A DNA stretch of 64,000 nt from G963675935 sp963675935 (lineage in GTDB: Bacteria > Planctomycetota > Planctomycetia > Pirellulales > Thermoguttaceae), in contig CAXXPV010000003.1 in NCBI GenBank assembly GCA_963675935.2, positions 992,001-1,056,000 on the forward strand. The letters are read 5' to 3'. The position numbers were made by a program, and so were the translations under genes. The notes below the pieces were generated by a model, which saw only the letters and a list, made by a program, of their open reading frames with translations, was not told the DNA's origin and made no database searches. Shown here piece by piece: positions 36,971 through 46,260 of the stretch (within the stretch, counting starts at the first letter, position 1; each line of letters opens with the position of its first letter).

Positions 36971-37534
36971 CTACAATCGTCGTTTTACCAAATACCACAA
37001 CGCGACAAAATCATAAAGTCCGTGGGCAACCACGGGCACGATGAGATTTCCCACGGCCAGCCAGAGCCAGCCGAAATACAATCCGATGACGCCCGCCATG
37101 AGGGCGTACACCGGCGTCATGGGATGCATCAGGCCAAACAGGGCCGAAGCCACCGCCAGACCGAGCCAAGCGCCGTGCGGGCCGCCGATTTCCGAGGCCA
37201 CGGCCGCCTGGATGACGCCGCGAAAGAGCATTTCCTCGCCCAGACCGGCCAGCGTGGCGATGACGGCCATTTGCGCGAGATGGCAATCGCGGAACAGCGG
37301 CACGATTTCTTCCTCGACGTATTTCCCGACTTCCGCAAACGGTTTCCAAGGACACGCGAGACAAAACCAGAAGAGCCCCAGCGGCGGCAGCGTGGCGGCG
37401 ACGCCCAGCAGGGCGTCGCGCAGGTCGAAACGGAAAGTCGTAAGCGGCGGCGAGCCGAGCAGCCAGCCCAGCCCGATTGCCAATGGAACCAGGGCGCCCT
37501 CGAAGATCGCGGCAGTCAGGGGGATGTTTTTCAC
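36971..37534 (-). CDS. CPBP-family intramembrane metalloprotease
   Basis: The 187-residue membrane protein has the CPBP (CAAX protease-like) motifs: GEEMLFRGVIQ with the EExxxR signature, LFGLMHPMTPVYALMAG with the second-motif His and PVVAHGLYDFVA with the final His and Asp. Hydrophobic segments surround each motif. Substrates of this subgroup are mostly unknown. It is a stand-alone gene. Confidence 0.88.
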   Translation of the reverse strand: MKNIPLTAAIFEGALVPLAIGLGWLLGSPPLTTFRFDLRDALLGVAATLPPLGLFWFCLACPWKPFAEVGKYVEEEIVPLFRDCHLAQMAVIATLAGLGEEMLFRGVIQAAVASEIGGPHGAWLGLAVASALFGLMHPMTPVYALMAGVIGLYFGWLWLAVGNLIVPVVAHGLYDFVALWYLVKRRL

Positions 37535-37858
37535 GGGAATTGGATTGGAACTAAATGTTTAGCCGGCGAGCTTGCTCGCCGCGTTTTTGGGGGGACATCA
37601 CACGCGGCGAGCAATCTCGCCAGCTAAACGACATTGCAGTACTTTTCTGATGGCCAAAGGCGGAACTACAAACTACGAACGAGGGCATCCTTGACGGCCC
37701 GCGACTACGCTGATAGACTTTTTTGTTTCGTTCTTGGCCCATTGTACGCGCCGACGGGATTACAAACTACCCAGGCAGGGTAGGGTGGCTCCGTTAAAAC
37801 GAAAAATACGGAACAATCGCGTGAAATTTTCGTGACATCCCTCTAAGGAAAATCTAAA
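37535..37858. other. Intergenic gap with F-like palindrome
   Basis: At 37557-37634 GTTTAGCCGGCGAGCTTGCT is mirrored by GCGAGCAATCTCGCCAGCTAAACGAC-type sequence (shortened), the internal part of element F without its TTGACTCTCGG ends. The rest (to ppdK) holds only a GGCGGAACTAC fragment shared with other gaps and presumably the divergent promoters; none could be placed. Confidence 0.55.
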
Positions 37859-40573
37859 ATGGCTCAAAAGTATGTTTATTTCTTCGGCCCACAGGGGACC
37901 GAGGGCGATGCGTCGATGAAAAACAGCCTTGGCGGCAAGGGAGCGAATTTGGCTGAAATGGCCAAGCTCGGCCTGCCCGTCCCTGCCGGCTTCACCATCA
38001 GCACCGAGTTCTGCACCGTGTTCTTCGCCGAGGGGCGGCAGTTCCCCAAGTCGCTCCGCGACGAGGTGGCCGCGGCCTTGAAGAAGACCGAAGAAGTGAT
38101 GGGCATGAAGTTCGGCGATCCGACGAATCCGTTGTTGGTAAGCTGCCGCAGCGGCGCCCGCCAGTCGATGCCTGGCATGATGGAAACCGTGCTGAACGTC
38201 GGCCTCTGCCCGGCGACGATCGACGGCTTGGTCGCGAAGATGAAGAACGAGCGATTCGTTTATGACGCCTATCGCCGTCTGATCATGATGTATTCCGACG
38301 TGGTGATGGAGAAGGCCGAAGACATCGAGCCTGCCGAGGGGAAGGGCATCCGCGTCCAGCTCGAACACATCATGGCCAAGATGAAAAAGGCCAAGAAGTA
38401 CACGTCCGACACCGACTTGACCGCGGCCGACTTGAAGAAGTTGTGCGAGCAATTCAAGGAGAAGGTGAAGGAAGTATTGGGTCGCGAGTTCCCGGACGAC
38501 CCGATGGAACAGCTTTGGGGCGCCACCGGCGCGGTGTTCAAGAGTTGGGAAGGCCGCCGTGCGGTTTCGTACCGCAAGATCGAAGGCATCCCGGGCCAAT
38601 GGGGCACCGCCTGCAACGTGCAGAGCATGGTGTTCGGCAACCTGGGCGAAACTTCGGCGACCGGCGTGGCTTTTTCGCGCAATCCGGCCACCGGCGAGAA
38701 CAAGTTCTACGGCGAGTGGCTCATCAATGCCCAGGGCGAAGACGTGGTGGCCGGCATCCGCACGCCCAGTCCGTTGAACGAGGAAACGAAGAATCCGCAA
38801 AACCAGCATCTCAAGTCGCTGCAAATCGAGTGGCCGGAATTGTACAAGGAATTGTATGACATCCGCACGAAGCTGGAGCAGCACTATCACGACATGCAGG
38901 ACATCGAGTTTACGATCCAAGATCGCAAGCTGTACATGTTGCAGTGCCGCAACGGCAAGCGGACGGGCACCGCGGCCTTGAACATGGCGATGGACATGAT
39001 CGAGGAGAAGCTGATCGACGAGAAGACGGCCGTCATGCGAGTGGCGCCGGCTCAGCTCGATGAACTGCTGCACCCGATCATCAATCCGTCGTCGGAGAAG
39101 AAGGCGACGGCGTTCCTGTCGGGTCTTCCGGCCGGCCCTGGCGGCGCATGCGGCAAGATCGTGTTCACCTCGGCCGACGCCGTCGAGGCGAAGAAACGCG
39201 GCGAGACGGTCATCTTGGTTCGCGAAGAGACGAATCCCGAGGACGTGGAAGGCATGCGCGCGGCCGAGGGCATTTTGACGGCCCGCGGCGGCATGACCAG
39301 CCATGCGGCCCTCGTGGCCCGCGGTTGGGGTAAGTGCTGCATCGTCGGCGCCGGCGACATGAAGATCGACCTGGGCGCCAAGCGTCTGTCGGTCGGCGAC
39401 GTGAAGCTCAAGGAAGGCGATCTGATCACCTTGAACGGCACGAAGGGCAAGGTTTACGCCGGCGCGCTCGAAATGATGGACGCCACGGAGAACCCCCGGT
39501 TCCAAGGCTTCATGCAATTGGTCGAGAAATTCCGCACGTTGGGCGTTCGGACGAACTCCGACACGCCGGAAGACGCGAAGATTGCACGGTCGTTCGGCGC
39601 CGAGGGCATCGGCCTGTTCCGCACCGAGCACATGTTCTACGGCGTCGGTTCCGACGAGCCGCTGTTCCTGTTGCGGAAGATGATTTTGAGCAAGACGGTC
39701 GACGAGCGGAAGGCCGCGTTGGCCGAGTTGTTCCCCTTCGTGAAGAAGAGCATGAAGGGCACGCTCGAAGCGATGGACGGGCTGCCGGTGACGGTTCGCT
39801 TGCTCGATCCGCCGCTGCACGAGTTCGTGCCGCAGGACGCGGCGAAGCAGAAGGAATTGGCCGAGTCGCTGGGCATCAAGCCGTCGGAAATTAAGAAACG
39901 CGGTGAGGTTTTGCACGAGACCAACCCGATGATGGGCCACCGCGGCGTCCGCCTCGGAATCACCTATCCCGAAGTGACCGAGATGCAAATTCGCGCGCTG
40001 CTCGAGGCCGCCAGCGAATTGAAGAAGGACGGAAAGTCGCCCAAGCCGGAACTCATGGTCCCGGTCACTTGCGACTGCCGCGAGTTGGACGTGACGAAGG
40101 TCATTTTCGACCGCGTGAAGAAGGAAGTGCAAGACGCGACAGGCGTCGAAATGCCTTGCCTCTACGGCACGATGATCGAGATTCCGCGGGCCTGCCTGCT
40201 GGCCGATAAGATGGCCAAGACGGCGCAGTTCTTCTCGTTCGGCACGAACGACCTGACGCAGATGAGCTTCGGGTTCAGCCGCGACGACATCGGCAGCTTC
40301 TTGAACGCCTATTTGGACGACAACATTCTGGCCGCCGATCCGTTCCAGACGATCGACCAGGATGGCGTTGGTCAGTTGATCGAGATGGCGGTGAAGAAGG
40401 GCCGTTCGACTCGAGGCGATCTGAAGGTTGGCATTTGCGGCGAGCAGGGCGGCGATCCGGCGAGCGTCGAGTTCTGCTTCCGCAGCGGGTTGAACTACGT
40501 CAGTTGCAGCCCGTACCGCGTGCCGATCGCCCGATTGGCCGCCGCGCAGGCCGCGATCAAGGCGAAGAAGTAG
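37859..40573 (+). CDS. ppdK: Pyruvate, phosphate dikinase
   Basis: The enzyme interconverts pyruvate, ATP and phosphate with phosphoenolpyruvate, AMP and pyrophosphate. The N-terminal nucleotide-binding domain starts VYFFGPQGTEGDASMKNSLG and GGKGANLAEM. The swivelling His domain has the phospho-His motif GGMTSHAALVARGWGKCC and the C-terminal barrel has GIGLFRTEHMF and SFGTNDLTQM with the catalytic Cys in GICGEQGGDP. The 904 residues are normal. Together with the pyrophosphatase upstream this fits a pyrophosphate-linked energy economy (inference). TAAGGAAAA precedes the start. Confidence 0.97.
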   Translation: MAQKYVYFFGPQGTEGDASMKNSLGGKGANLAEMAKLGLPVPAGFTISTEFCTVFFAEGRQFPKSLRDEVAAALKKTEEVMGMKFGDPTNPLLVSCRSGARQSMPGMMETVLNVGLCPATIDGLVAKMKNERFVYDAYRRLIMMYSDVVMEKAEDIEPAEGKGIRVQLEHIMAKMKKAKKYTSDTDLTAADLKKLCEQFKEKVKEVLGREFPDDPMEQLWGATGAVFKSWEGRRAVSYRKIEGIPGQWGTACNVQSMVFGNLGETSATGVAFSRNPATGENKFYGEWLINAQGEDVVAGIRTPSPLNEETKNPQNQHLKSLQIEWPELYKELYDIRTKLEQHYHDMQDIEFTIQDRKLYMLQCRNGKRTGTAALNMAMDMIEEKLIDEKTAVMRVAPAQLDELLHPIINPSSEKKATAFLSGLPAGPGGACGKIVFTSADAVEAKKRGETVILVREETNPEDVEGMRAAEGILTARGGMTSHAALVARGWGKCCIVGAGDMKIDLGAKRLSVGDVKLKEGDLITLNGTKGKVYAGALEMMDATENPRFQGFMQLVEKFRTLGVRTNSDTPEDAKIARSFGAEGIGLFRTEHMFYGVGSDEPLFLLRKMILSKTVDERKAALAELFPFVKKSMKGTLEAMDGLPVTVRLLDPPLHEFVPQDAAKQKELAESLGIKPSEIKKRGEVLHETNPMMGHRGVRLGITYPEVTEMQIRALLEAASELKKDGKSPKPELMVPVTCDCRELDVTKVIFDRVKKEVQDATGVEMPCLYGTMIEIPRACLLADKMAKTAQFFSFGTNDLTQMSFGFSRDDIGSFLNAYLDDNILAADPFQTIDQDGVGQLIEMAVKKGRSTRGDLKVGICGEQGGDPASVEFCFRSGLNYVSCSPYRVPIARLAAAQAAIKAKK

Positions 40574-40616
40574 TTTGGGCGTCAGGATCTGTAAAAAACC
40601 AAGTTGGTGAATTATG

Positions 40617-40758
40617 CGTGGGACGGATTTCCGAATCCGTCCAGTTTTCGGAGACGGATTCGGAAATCCGTCCTACGAAATCGCACAAGTTATTCTTTCA
40701 CGACGACTAAGATCCTAAAAAACGAGTTGGGGCGGCAGTTTTACTGCCGCCCCAACTT
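40617..40758. repeat. Palindromic repeats C (copy 2) and D (copy 2)
   Basis: GGGACGGATTTCCGAATCCG and its inverse GGATTCGGAAATCCGTCC (to 40676) are followed, 50 bases on, by GAGTTGGGGCGGCAGTTTTA with ACTGCCGCCCCAACTT. Both hairpins lie in the convergent gap between ppdK and the Cys-rich protein and could end transcription from both sides. Confidence 0.75.
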
Positions 40759-40823
40759 TTGCGCTACGGTCGCTTTTTCTGCCCCATTTTTTCAGCAAGA
40801 GAACGCGCTCTTTTGCACTGCGC

Positions 40824-41117
40824 CTATTTCGCGACAGGCGCCGGAGCGGGCGCACTCTTCGCCGGAGCGCAACAATTCACCGGCGCGCAGCAATTCGTCG
40901 GCTCGCAACAAACCGGAGCGCAGCAACGCGCCGGACGGCAACGCCGCGCCGGGCGGCAGCAGGGCGCCGGGCAGCAAGCCGGCTCGCACGCGGTAACGCA
41001 GCAAGGGGTGCCGCACGGGTCGCAGCAGCACCGATTTCGCCGGCCGGCCGAAGCCGAATCGGCGACCAAGAGCCACACGACCGTCAACACCACGAGAGAC
41101 ATGACTATCCGTCGCAT
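40824..41117 (-). CDS. Secreted cysteine-rich repeat protein
   Basis: GAGGAGG precedes the ATG. A signal peptide (MRRIVMSLVVLTVVWLLVAD, ending SASA) leaves a mature chain of about 73 residues holding 20 Cys, mostly as CC pairs in a Pro/Ala frame: RCCCDPCGTPCC, CCPAPCC, CCAPVCCEPTNCC and CCAPVNCCAPAK. The C-terminal tail is PAPAPVAK. The periodic CC pattern suggests a disulfide-locked or metal-binding wall or surface peptide. I recall short Cys-rich secreted proteins in planctomycetes with no known function. Confidence 0.75.
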   Translation of the reverse strand: MRRIVMSLVVLTVVWLLVADSASAGRRNRCCCDPCGTPCCVTACEPACCPAPCCRPARRCRPARCCAPVCCEPTNCCAPVNCCAPAKSAPAPAPVAK

Positions 41118-41410
41118 GAGAAACCTCCTCTGACAACTGTGTGAGAATCGAAAGGCTCGGCAAAATGCCGAACAACATGTGCGGCCTTGGGTTCGGCGGG
41201 ATGCTTCTCCTAGACCGTCTCTGCTAGGGAAAGTATGGGTTAGGAAAACGTGGCAAAACGCGCCGTCGCAACGTCGGGGAGAAAAAAACGCAGCCCATGC
41301 ACCTCGTTCCCATGCGAACCGTGGAAACGCCTACCTTTTCCTCTCGTGGCGACCGTCTTGACTTTGCAGTGGCGTCCGTCAGAATGGGGGCGAAAAGAGG
41401 GAGAAACGCC

Positions 41411-41827
41411 ATGAATCAAGACGCTGAACACCTGCGGCTGCTGTCGATCTTCCATTACGTGGTGGCCGGGCTGGTGGCTTTGTTCGCCTGTTTTCCCGTG
41501 TGTCATGTGGTGTTCGGGCTGGTCACGGCATTCTCGCCGAATGTTCTCGAACACATCCCCGAAGCCCAACCGGAGGGGCTGCGAATTATTGGGCTGTTCT
41601 TTGCCATTGTCGCTTCGGTGTTCATTCTGTTCGGCTGGGCAATGGCTTTCTGCATTTTTCTTGCAGGCCGCTATCTTCACCAATGCCGGCACTATACATT
41701 TTGTCTGGTCATGGCGGGCATCATGTGCATGTTCATCCCCTTCGGCACGGTGCTTGGCGTGTTTACAATCATCGTACTCATGCGGCCGTCGGTGAAAGAA
41801 ATGTTCGCCGCGGCAGTTCCCGTCTGA
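41411..41827 (+). CDS. Small four-helix membrane protein (138 aa)
   Basis: The ATG of MNQDAEHLRLLSIFHYVVAG follows AGGGAGAAACGCC. Four hydrophobic segments are visible: IFHYVVAGLVALFACFPVCH, IIGLFFAIVASVFILFGWAM, the AFCIFLAG segment and the C-terminal MAGIMCMFIPFGTVLGVFTI. Similar proteins with HLR-LSI-HYV at the start are common in planctomycetes and verrucomicrobia, with no assigned function. Confidence 0.7.
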   Translation: MNQDAEHLRLLSIFHYVVAGLVALFACFPVCHVVFGLVTAFSPNVLEHIPEAQPEGLRIIGLFFAIVASVFILFGWAMAFCIFLAGRYLHQCRHYTFCLVMAGIMCMFIPFGTVLGVFTIIVLMRPSVKEMFAAAVPV

Positions 41828-41831
41828 AAAT

Positions 41832-41920
41832 GTAGGGTGGGACAAAACTTGCGCAGTCCCACCACCGAAAACCACGAAAACACAACTTGGTGGCACTGCG
41901 CGAGCTTGTCCCACCCTACT
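41832..41920. repeat. Palindromic repeat B, copy 1
   Basis: GTAGGGTGGGACAAAACTTG begins and the inverse GAGCTTGTCCCACCCTAC ends the element. Other copies are at 52995-53076 and 56717-56802. Confidence 0.85.
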
Positions 41921-41931
41921 GCCGAAAAAAC

Positions 41932-42378
41932 ATGCCACCGAGCCATAAACCACGCATGACGATTCCCGATGATCCCGGCCGGCGCGGCGTGGTGGGTGTT
42001 GTGATGCGCGACGGACGAATGCTGGTCATTCGCCGCTCCCGGTCGGTCGTGGCCCCGCTGGTCTTTTGCTTTCCCGGCGGCGGCATCGAGCCGGGCGAGT
42101 CGGAAGAGGAAGCGCTGGTCCGCGAGTTCCGCGAGGAATTGGACGTGGCGATTCGGCCCGTGCGCCGGCTGTGGCGATGCACCACCGCTTGGAAAGTCGA
42201 GCTGGCGTGGTGGTCGGCCGAAATGCCGCCGGGCGAGTCGCTCGTGGCGAATCCGCTCGAAGTCGATTCGATCCACTGGCACACGCCGGCGGAAATGGCC
42301 CGGCTGCCCGATCTTTTGGAAAGCAACCGGGAGTTTTTGGAATTGCTCGAACGCGGCGAAATCGGGCCGCTCGGTTAG
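41932..42378 (+). CDS. NUDIX hydrolase
   Basis: The NUDIX box is nearly complete: GGGIEPGESEEEALVREFRE followed by ELDV, with Asp in place of the usual Gly near the end. NUDIX enzymes split nucleoside diphosphates linked to another group; the substrate is unknown. The N terminus (RRGVVGVVMRDGRMLVIRRS) is the usual first strands. The start could also be the Met eight codons later; neither has a ribosome-binding site. The stop is 8 bases from the end of the convergent GH127 gene. Confidence 0.9.
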   Translation: MPPSHKPRMTIPDDPGRRGVVGVVMRDGRMLVIRRSRSVVAPLVFCFPGGGIEPGESEEEALVREFREELDVAIRPVRRLWRCTTAWKVELAWWSAEMPPGESLVANPLEVDSIHWHTPAEMARLPDLLESNREFLELLERGEIGPLG

Positions 42379-42386
42379 TGGCCCAT

Positions 42387-44333
42387 TCAACGCCCCGCCG
42401 CCGCATCCATCGGTCGGTAGAGCTTGCCGCTCCACGCCGGATCGTCGACACGAGGCTTCTCCGACTTGCCATCCTGGCGCACCCAGACGATCATATCGCC
42501 TGGCTTGCGATGATCCCAGGCGTAGTACGGCACGGCCGTTACGCGCCGACCGTCGGCCGTCGTGTCGGTTAACACAGTTACGCCGGTCAACGCTGTCGCG
42601 CCGCCGAGCAAATCGTTGCGACGCTCCGCCTTGAACGCCGGGCTGCGCGGCAGAACAATGTCCTTCACTCGGCCGTCGTTGTCGATCGCCTCGAAGCAAT
42701 AGACGATCGGCCCACGTTGAAGTGCCACGCGGCCCACGTCGGCCGCAACCCGCGGATTCGCCTCGACTCGTTCGACCGGCATCGGCAAACGCAACTCGAC
42801 TTGGTTGACCGCCTGCCAATTCCGTCGGATCGTCGCATAGCCCTTTTCCACGTCCAGCTTGACCGGGGCGCCGTTGACCTTGAGCGTCGCTCCGTTGCAC
42901 CAGCCTGGAATCCGCAGTCGCAGGGCGAACTCGCCGGGCTGTTGCGGTTCGACCGTGAGCCGCACGTCGCCGTCCCACGGATAGTTGGTCTTTTGCGTCA
43001 GCGTCACGACGTTTTTTGCGTTGCCGTCGCCCAACACAACCTTGGCCTTGCCGGCCACATAGAGATTCACGAAGATGCCGCCCGCGCCGGTGGCGTAGAC
43101 GTAGCCGGGCAGCGAGGGCAAGAACCGCACAACATTCGACGGGCAGCACGCGCAGTCGAAGAACGGCTGACGGTGGTGTTTTCCGTCGCTGGCCAGCGGA
43201 TTGACGTAGAAGAAATGTCGGCCGTCCATGCCGATGCCGGAAAGGATGCCGTTGTAGACGGCTCGCTCCACAACGTCGGCGTATTGGGCGTCGGCGTGCA
43301 TGAGGTTCAACCGATGCGCCCAGAGGGCCAGGCCGATGGCGGCGCAGGTTTCGCAATAGGCCGAATCGTTCGGCAATTCGTAGGCCGCGCCGAAGGCCTC
43401 GCCCTCGTGTCGGGCGCCAATGCCGCCGGTGATGTACATTTTTCGCTCCGTCACGTCCTGCCAGAGGCGGCTCATGGCGTCGATCAGCTGTTGATCGCCA
43501 TTGTAGGCGGCAACGTCGGCCGTGCCGGCGTAGAGATACATCGCGCGGACCGCGTGGCCGACGATTTCGCTCTGATCCCTGATGGGCTTGTGATCCTGAT
43601 GGTACTCGCCCCAGATTTTCCGCTTCGATTGGTCGCCGCGGCTGTCGATGAAGAACTCGGCCAAGCTGAGATATTTTTTGCGGCCGGTCGCTTGATAAAG
43701 TTTCACCAGGGCAAGCTCGATTTCCTCGTGGCCGGGCACGCCGATTTTTCGCGTCGGGCCGAAGACGCTGTCGATATGATCGGCGTATCGCATGGCCACG
43801 TCGAGAAACGTGCGCTTTCCCGTGGCGCGATAATGGGCCACCGCGGCCTCGATCATGTGGCCGGCGCAATACAATTCGTGCATGTCCTTCAAGTTGGTCC
43901 AGCGGCGGCCCGGCTCGGCCAGGGTGTAGTAGGTGTTCAGGTATCCGTCGGGTTGCTGGGCGGCGGCGATTTTGGCAATGGCGTCGTCGGTGGCTTTTTC
44001 CAACTTGGGATCGGGCCGCGCGGCCAGCGAGTAGGATGCCCCCTCGATCACTTTGTACACATCGGAGTCATTGAAGAAAATGCCGCGGAAATCTCCTGCC
44101 ATCAGTTTGCCGGCCTTGGCGAAGTTGTCGATGCGGCCGGTCTTCTCGCACCACTCGAAATTATGCGGCAGCGAGACGGTTCGGTTGGTTTCAAGCCGGG
44201 GCGACCAGAAATCGTCTTGGAACTTGACGGCCGTGAAGGGCACGGCCGAGAGACGGCGGTGCTGTGGCTCTTCGGCCCGGACGATGGTGGAAACGGCAAT
44301 GGCGGCGATCACAAGAGGCAACGTCTGTCGCAT
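42387..44333 (-). CDS. Glycoside hydrolase family 127 (beta-L-arabinofuranosidase-like), secreted
   Basis: A signal peptide (MRQTLPLVIAAIAVSTIVRA) precedes a GH127/DUF1680 enzyme. The catalytic region shows the zinc-bound Cys nucleophile site: FFDCACCPSNVVRFLPSLPG, with the earlier YCETCAAIGLALWAHRLN carrying the Glu and Cys ligands. The N-terminal (alpha/alpha)6 barrel has QPDGYLNTYYTLAEPGRRWT and HELYCAGHMIEAAVAHYRAT. C-terminal beta-sandwich segments (LRLRIPGWC, VALQRGPIVYCFEAIDN) complete the 648 residues. The family removes beta-L-arabinofuranose or related sugars from plant or algal glycans; the exact substrate is inferred. Confidence 0.92.
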   Translation of the reverse strand: MRQTLPLVIAAIAVSTIVRAEEPQHRRLSAVPFTAVKFQDDFWSPRLETNRTVSLPHNFEWCEKTGRIDNFAKAGKLMAGDFRGIFFNDSDVYKVIEGASYSLAARPDPKLEKATDDAIAKIAAAQQPDGYLNTYYTLAEPGRRWTNLKDMHELYCAGHMIEAAVAHYRATGKRTFLDVAMRYADHIDSVFGPTRKIGVPGHEEIELALVKLYQATGRKKYLSLAEFFIDSRGDQSKRKIWGEYHQDHKPIRDQSEIVGHAVRAMYLYAGTADVAAYNGDQQLIDAMSRLWQDVTERKMYITGGIGARHEGEAFGAAYELPNDSAYCETCAAIGLALWAHRLNLMHADAQYADVVERAVYNGILSGIGMDGRHFFYVNPLASDGKHHRQPFFDCACCPSNVVRFLPSLPGYVYATGAGGIFVNLYVAGKAKVVLGDGNAKNVVTLTQKTNYPWDGDVRLTVEPQQPGEFALRLRIPGWCNGATLKVNGAPVKLDVEKGYATIRRNWQAVNQVELRLPMPVERVEANPRVAADVGRVALQRGPIVYCFEAIDNDGRVKDIVLPRSPAFKAERRNDLLGGATALTGVTVLTDTTADGRRVTAVPYYAWDHRKPGDMIVWVRQDGKSEKPRVDDPAWSGKLYRPMDAAAGR

Positions 44334-44525
44334 GTCAAGGCATCCTAGGAAGAAGTAACGCGGTGGGAAGAGACCGCCGTCGCAACGGAGGCGGTCTCAC
44401 AATGGAGGCGGGGCACTCGCACAAGCGATACGATGGCAGTATAGAGGACAACGTCCGAAAACGCAAGAACGCGCCGGCTAAGATTTGTCAAGGAATTCGT
44501 TGCCGAGTTTAGGTCAATCGCCGCT

Positions 44526-45869
44526 CTATTTTCCCGCGTCGCCGCGCGGATCGTCGTGCTCGCGGCGGCGGAGATAGAGCTTGATGGGCACCTCGCCGAA
44601 ATCCAGCGATTCGCGGAACACCCGCAACAGATACCGCTGATACTGCGGAGAAATCGCCTTCGGATCGTTGCAGAACAGCACGACCGTCGGCGGTTGCACG
44701 GCCACTTGCGTGGCATAATAGATTTTTGCGTGACGGTTCAGATGAACCGGCGGCGGATTCTTCTCGATCGCCGCCTGAACAATCCTGTTCAACGCCGATG
44801 TTCCCACGCGATGCGTCGATTGGCGGAAGAGCATCTGCGCGTGATTGAGCATCGCCTTGACGTTCTTACCGCTTTGGCCCGTGACAAACGCGATAGGCGC
44901 GTACCAGAGCGAGCGGAAATTGTCGCGGAGATAGACCACCCATTTTTCGGTGGGCATACTGCCGGCCAACAGATCCCACTTGTTCACCACGAACATGCAC
45001 GGCTTGTACTGCTGGGCGATGTAGTCGCACAGTTGTTTATCGACCTGGCCGATCCGCTGGGAGGCGTCGAAAAACAGCAACACGACGTCGGCCCGCCGAA
45101 TGCTCCGTTGAGCACGGTGCGTGCTGTAAAATTCCACGTCGGTGTTGACGCTCTTCGAGCGGCGGAAGCCCGGCGTGTCGATCGCCATGAACGTCTTCCC
45201 GTCCATCTCGAATCGCACGTCCACGCTGTCGCGCGTGGTGCCGGGCACTTCGCTGACGATCATCCGCTCGGCCTGCGCCAGCGTGTTGACAAGTGTGCTC
45301 TTGCCCACGTTTCGCCGGCCAACCATCGCCAGCTTCATCGGTGTTTCGGCCGGCGGTTTGTCATTTTCCGACGGTTCGGGCAACAGTTGATAGATGGCGT
45401 CGAGCAGTTCCGACTTTCCGCGGTTCTCCTTGGCGCTGACGCGCACCATCTTCCGCGCGAAGCGATAGAACCCGTCGGCCTCGCCCTCGATGGCCGGCGT
45501 GTCGGCCTTGTTGACCACCAACAGCACCGGCACGGTGATGTAGCGCAAACGCTTGGCCACTTCCTGGTCCAAGGGCACGGGCCCGTCGCGGCAATCGACC
45601 ACGAACAGCACGATGTGGGCGGAATCGACCGCGGTCTGGATTTGATCCTCGACCTGCTCGGTCAGATTGTCGGAGTCTTCGATGCCCATGCCGCCGGTAT
45701 CGACCAGTTCGGCGAAGCGGCCGTTGACGTCGACCAGTTGGGTGACGCGGTCGCGCGTTACCCCGGCCGTGGGGTCAACGATGGCGAGACGACGGCCCGA
45801 GAGCCAATTAAAAATGCTCGATTTTCCCACGTTGGGCCGGCCGACGATGACAACTTGCGGAATTCCCAT
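44526..45869 (-). CDS. der: Ribosome-assembly GTPase Der (EngA)
   Basis: Der has two tandem GTPase domains and a KH-like domain. The first domain has GRPNVGKSSIFNWLSGRRLA, DTGGM and NKAD; the second has GRRNVGKSTLVNTL, DTPGF and NKWD. The end (PPTVVLFCNDPKAISPQYQR, YLRRREHDD) is the KH domain. It aids late 50S assembly. The 447 residues are normal. GAAGG precedes the start. Confidence 0.96.
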   Translation of the reverse strand: MGIPQVVIVGRPNVGKSSIFNWLSGRRLAIVDPTAGVTRDRVTQLVDVNGRFAELVDTGGMGIEDSDNLTEQVEDQIQTAVDSAHIVLFVVDCRDGPVPLDQEVAKRLRYITVPVLLVVNKADTPAIEGEADGFYRFARKMVRVSAKENRGKSELLDAIYQLLPEPSENDKPPAETPMKLAMVGRRNVGKSTLVNTLAQAERMIVSEVPGTTRDSVDVRFEMDGKTFMAIDTPGFRRSKSVNTDVEFYSTHRAQRSIRRADVVLLFFDASQRIGQVDKQLCDYIAQQYKPCMFVVNKWDLLAGSMPTEKWVVYLRDNFRSLWYAPIAFVTGQSGKNVKAMLNHAQMLFRQSTHRVGTSALNRIVQAAIEKNPPPVHLNRHAKIYYATQVAVQPPTVVLFCNDPKAISPQYQRYLLRVFRESLDFGEVPIKLYLRRREHDDPRGDAGK

Positions 45870-46260
45870 AACCTTCTATCATAGTTGGACGCGGCGGCGG
45901 GTTCTAGCCCTCTGGCAAATATGGGGCTGTGGACCACCCCTATTTGGCGGCAAGTTCGTAGTTTGGGTTTCGAGATAAGCAAAATGACAAGAAATAGCCG
46001 GCGGTCAACGACCGCCGGTGGGTGGCGGCTCGACTATACTGTACGCGGTTTGAATTGATACATGTTCTCCCTCGGAAAAAATGTATCACCAGTGCCCGTG
46101 CAAGGTATAAAAGGCTTTTTGGATTTCGTGTTTTTCCCAAATTGCCATATCAAAAGGTGTGCTTGCCACATTCCGCCGGTCGTTGACCGCCGGCTATTTC
46201 TTATCCGAAACTCAGGTTTGTAAATTCAACGACAATGCGATACCTACCCAGGCGACAGTC
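45870..46260. repeat. TIR element G copy 1 in a 390-base gap
   Basis: At 45991-46018 GAAATAGCCGGCGGTCAACG leads a 28-base arm which reappears exactly inverted at 46173-46200 (CCGCCGGTCGTTGACCGCCG and GCTATTTC). Outer bases GTTTCGAGATAAG and CTTATCCGAAACTC prolong the match. Each arm is itself a palindrome. The 154 bases between have no coding potential I would defend. The remaining 60 bases lead into the glycosylase gene. Confidence 0.75.

Noticed and set aside
37760..40132. 790-codon frame antisense to ppdK
   Set aside because: Composition is His/Leu/Arg rich as expected for the reverse of the sense codons; no start signal.
41692..43869. 725-codon frame overlapping GH127 and the NUDIX gene
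   Set aside because: It runs over two supported genes and a repeat; the residues are low complexity Arg/Pro/Ser.
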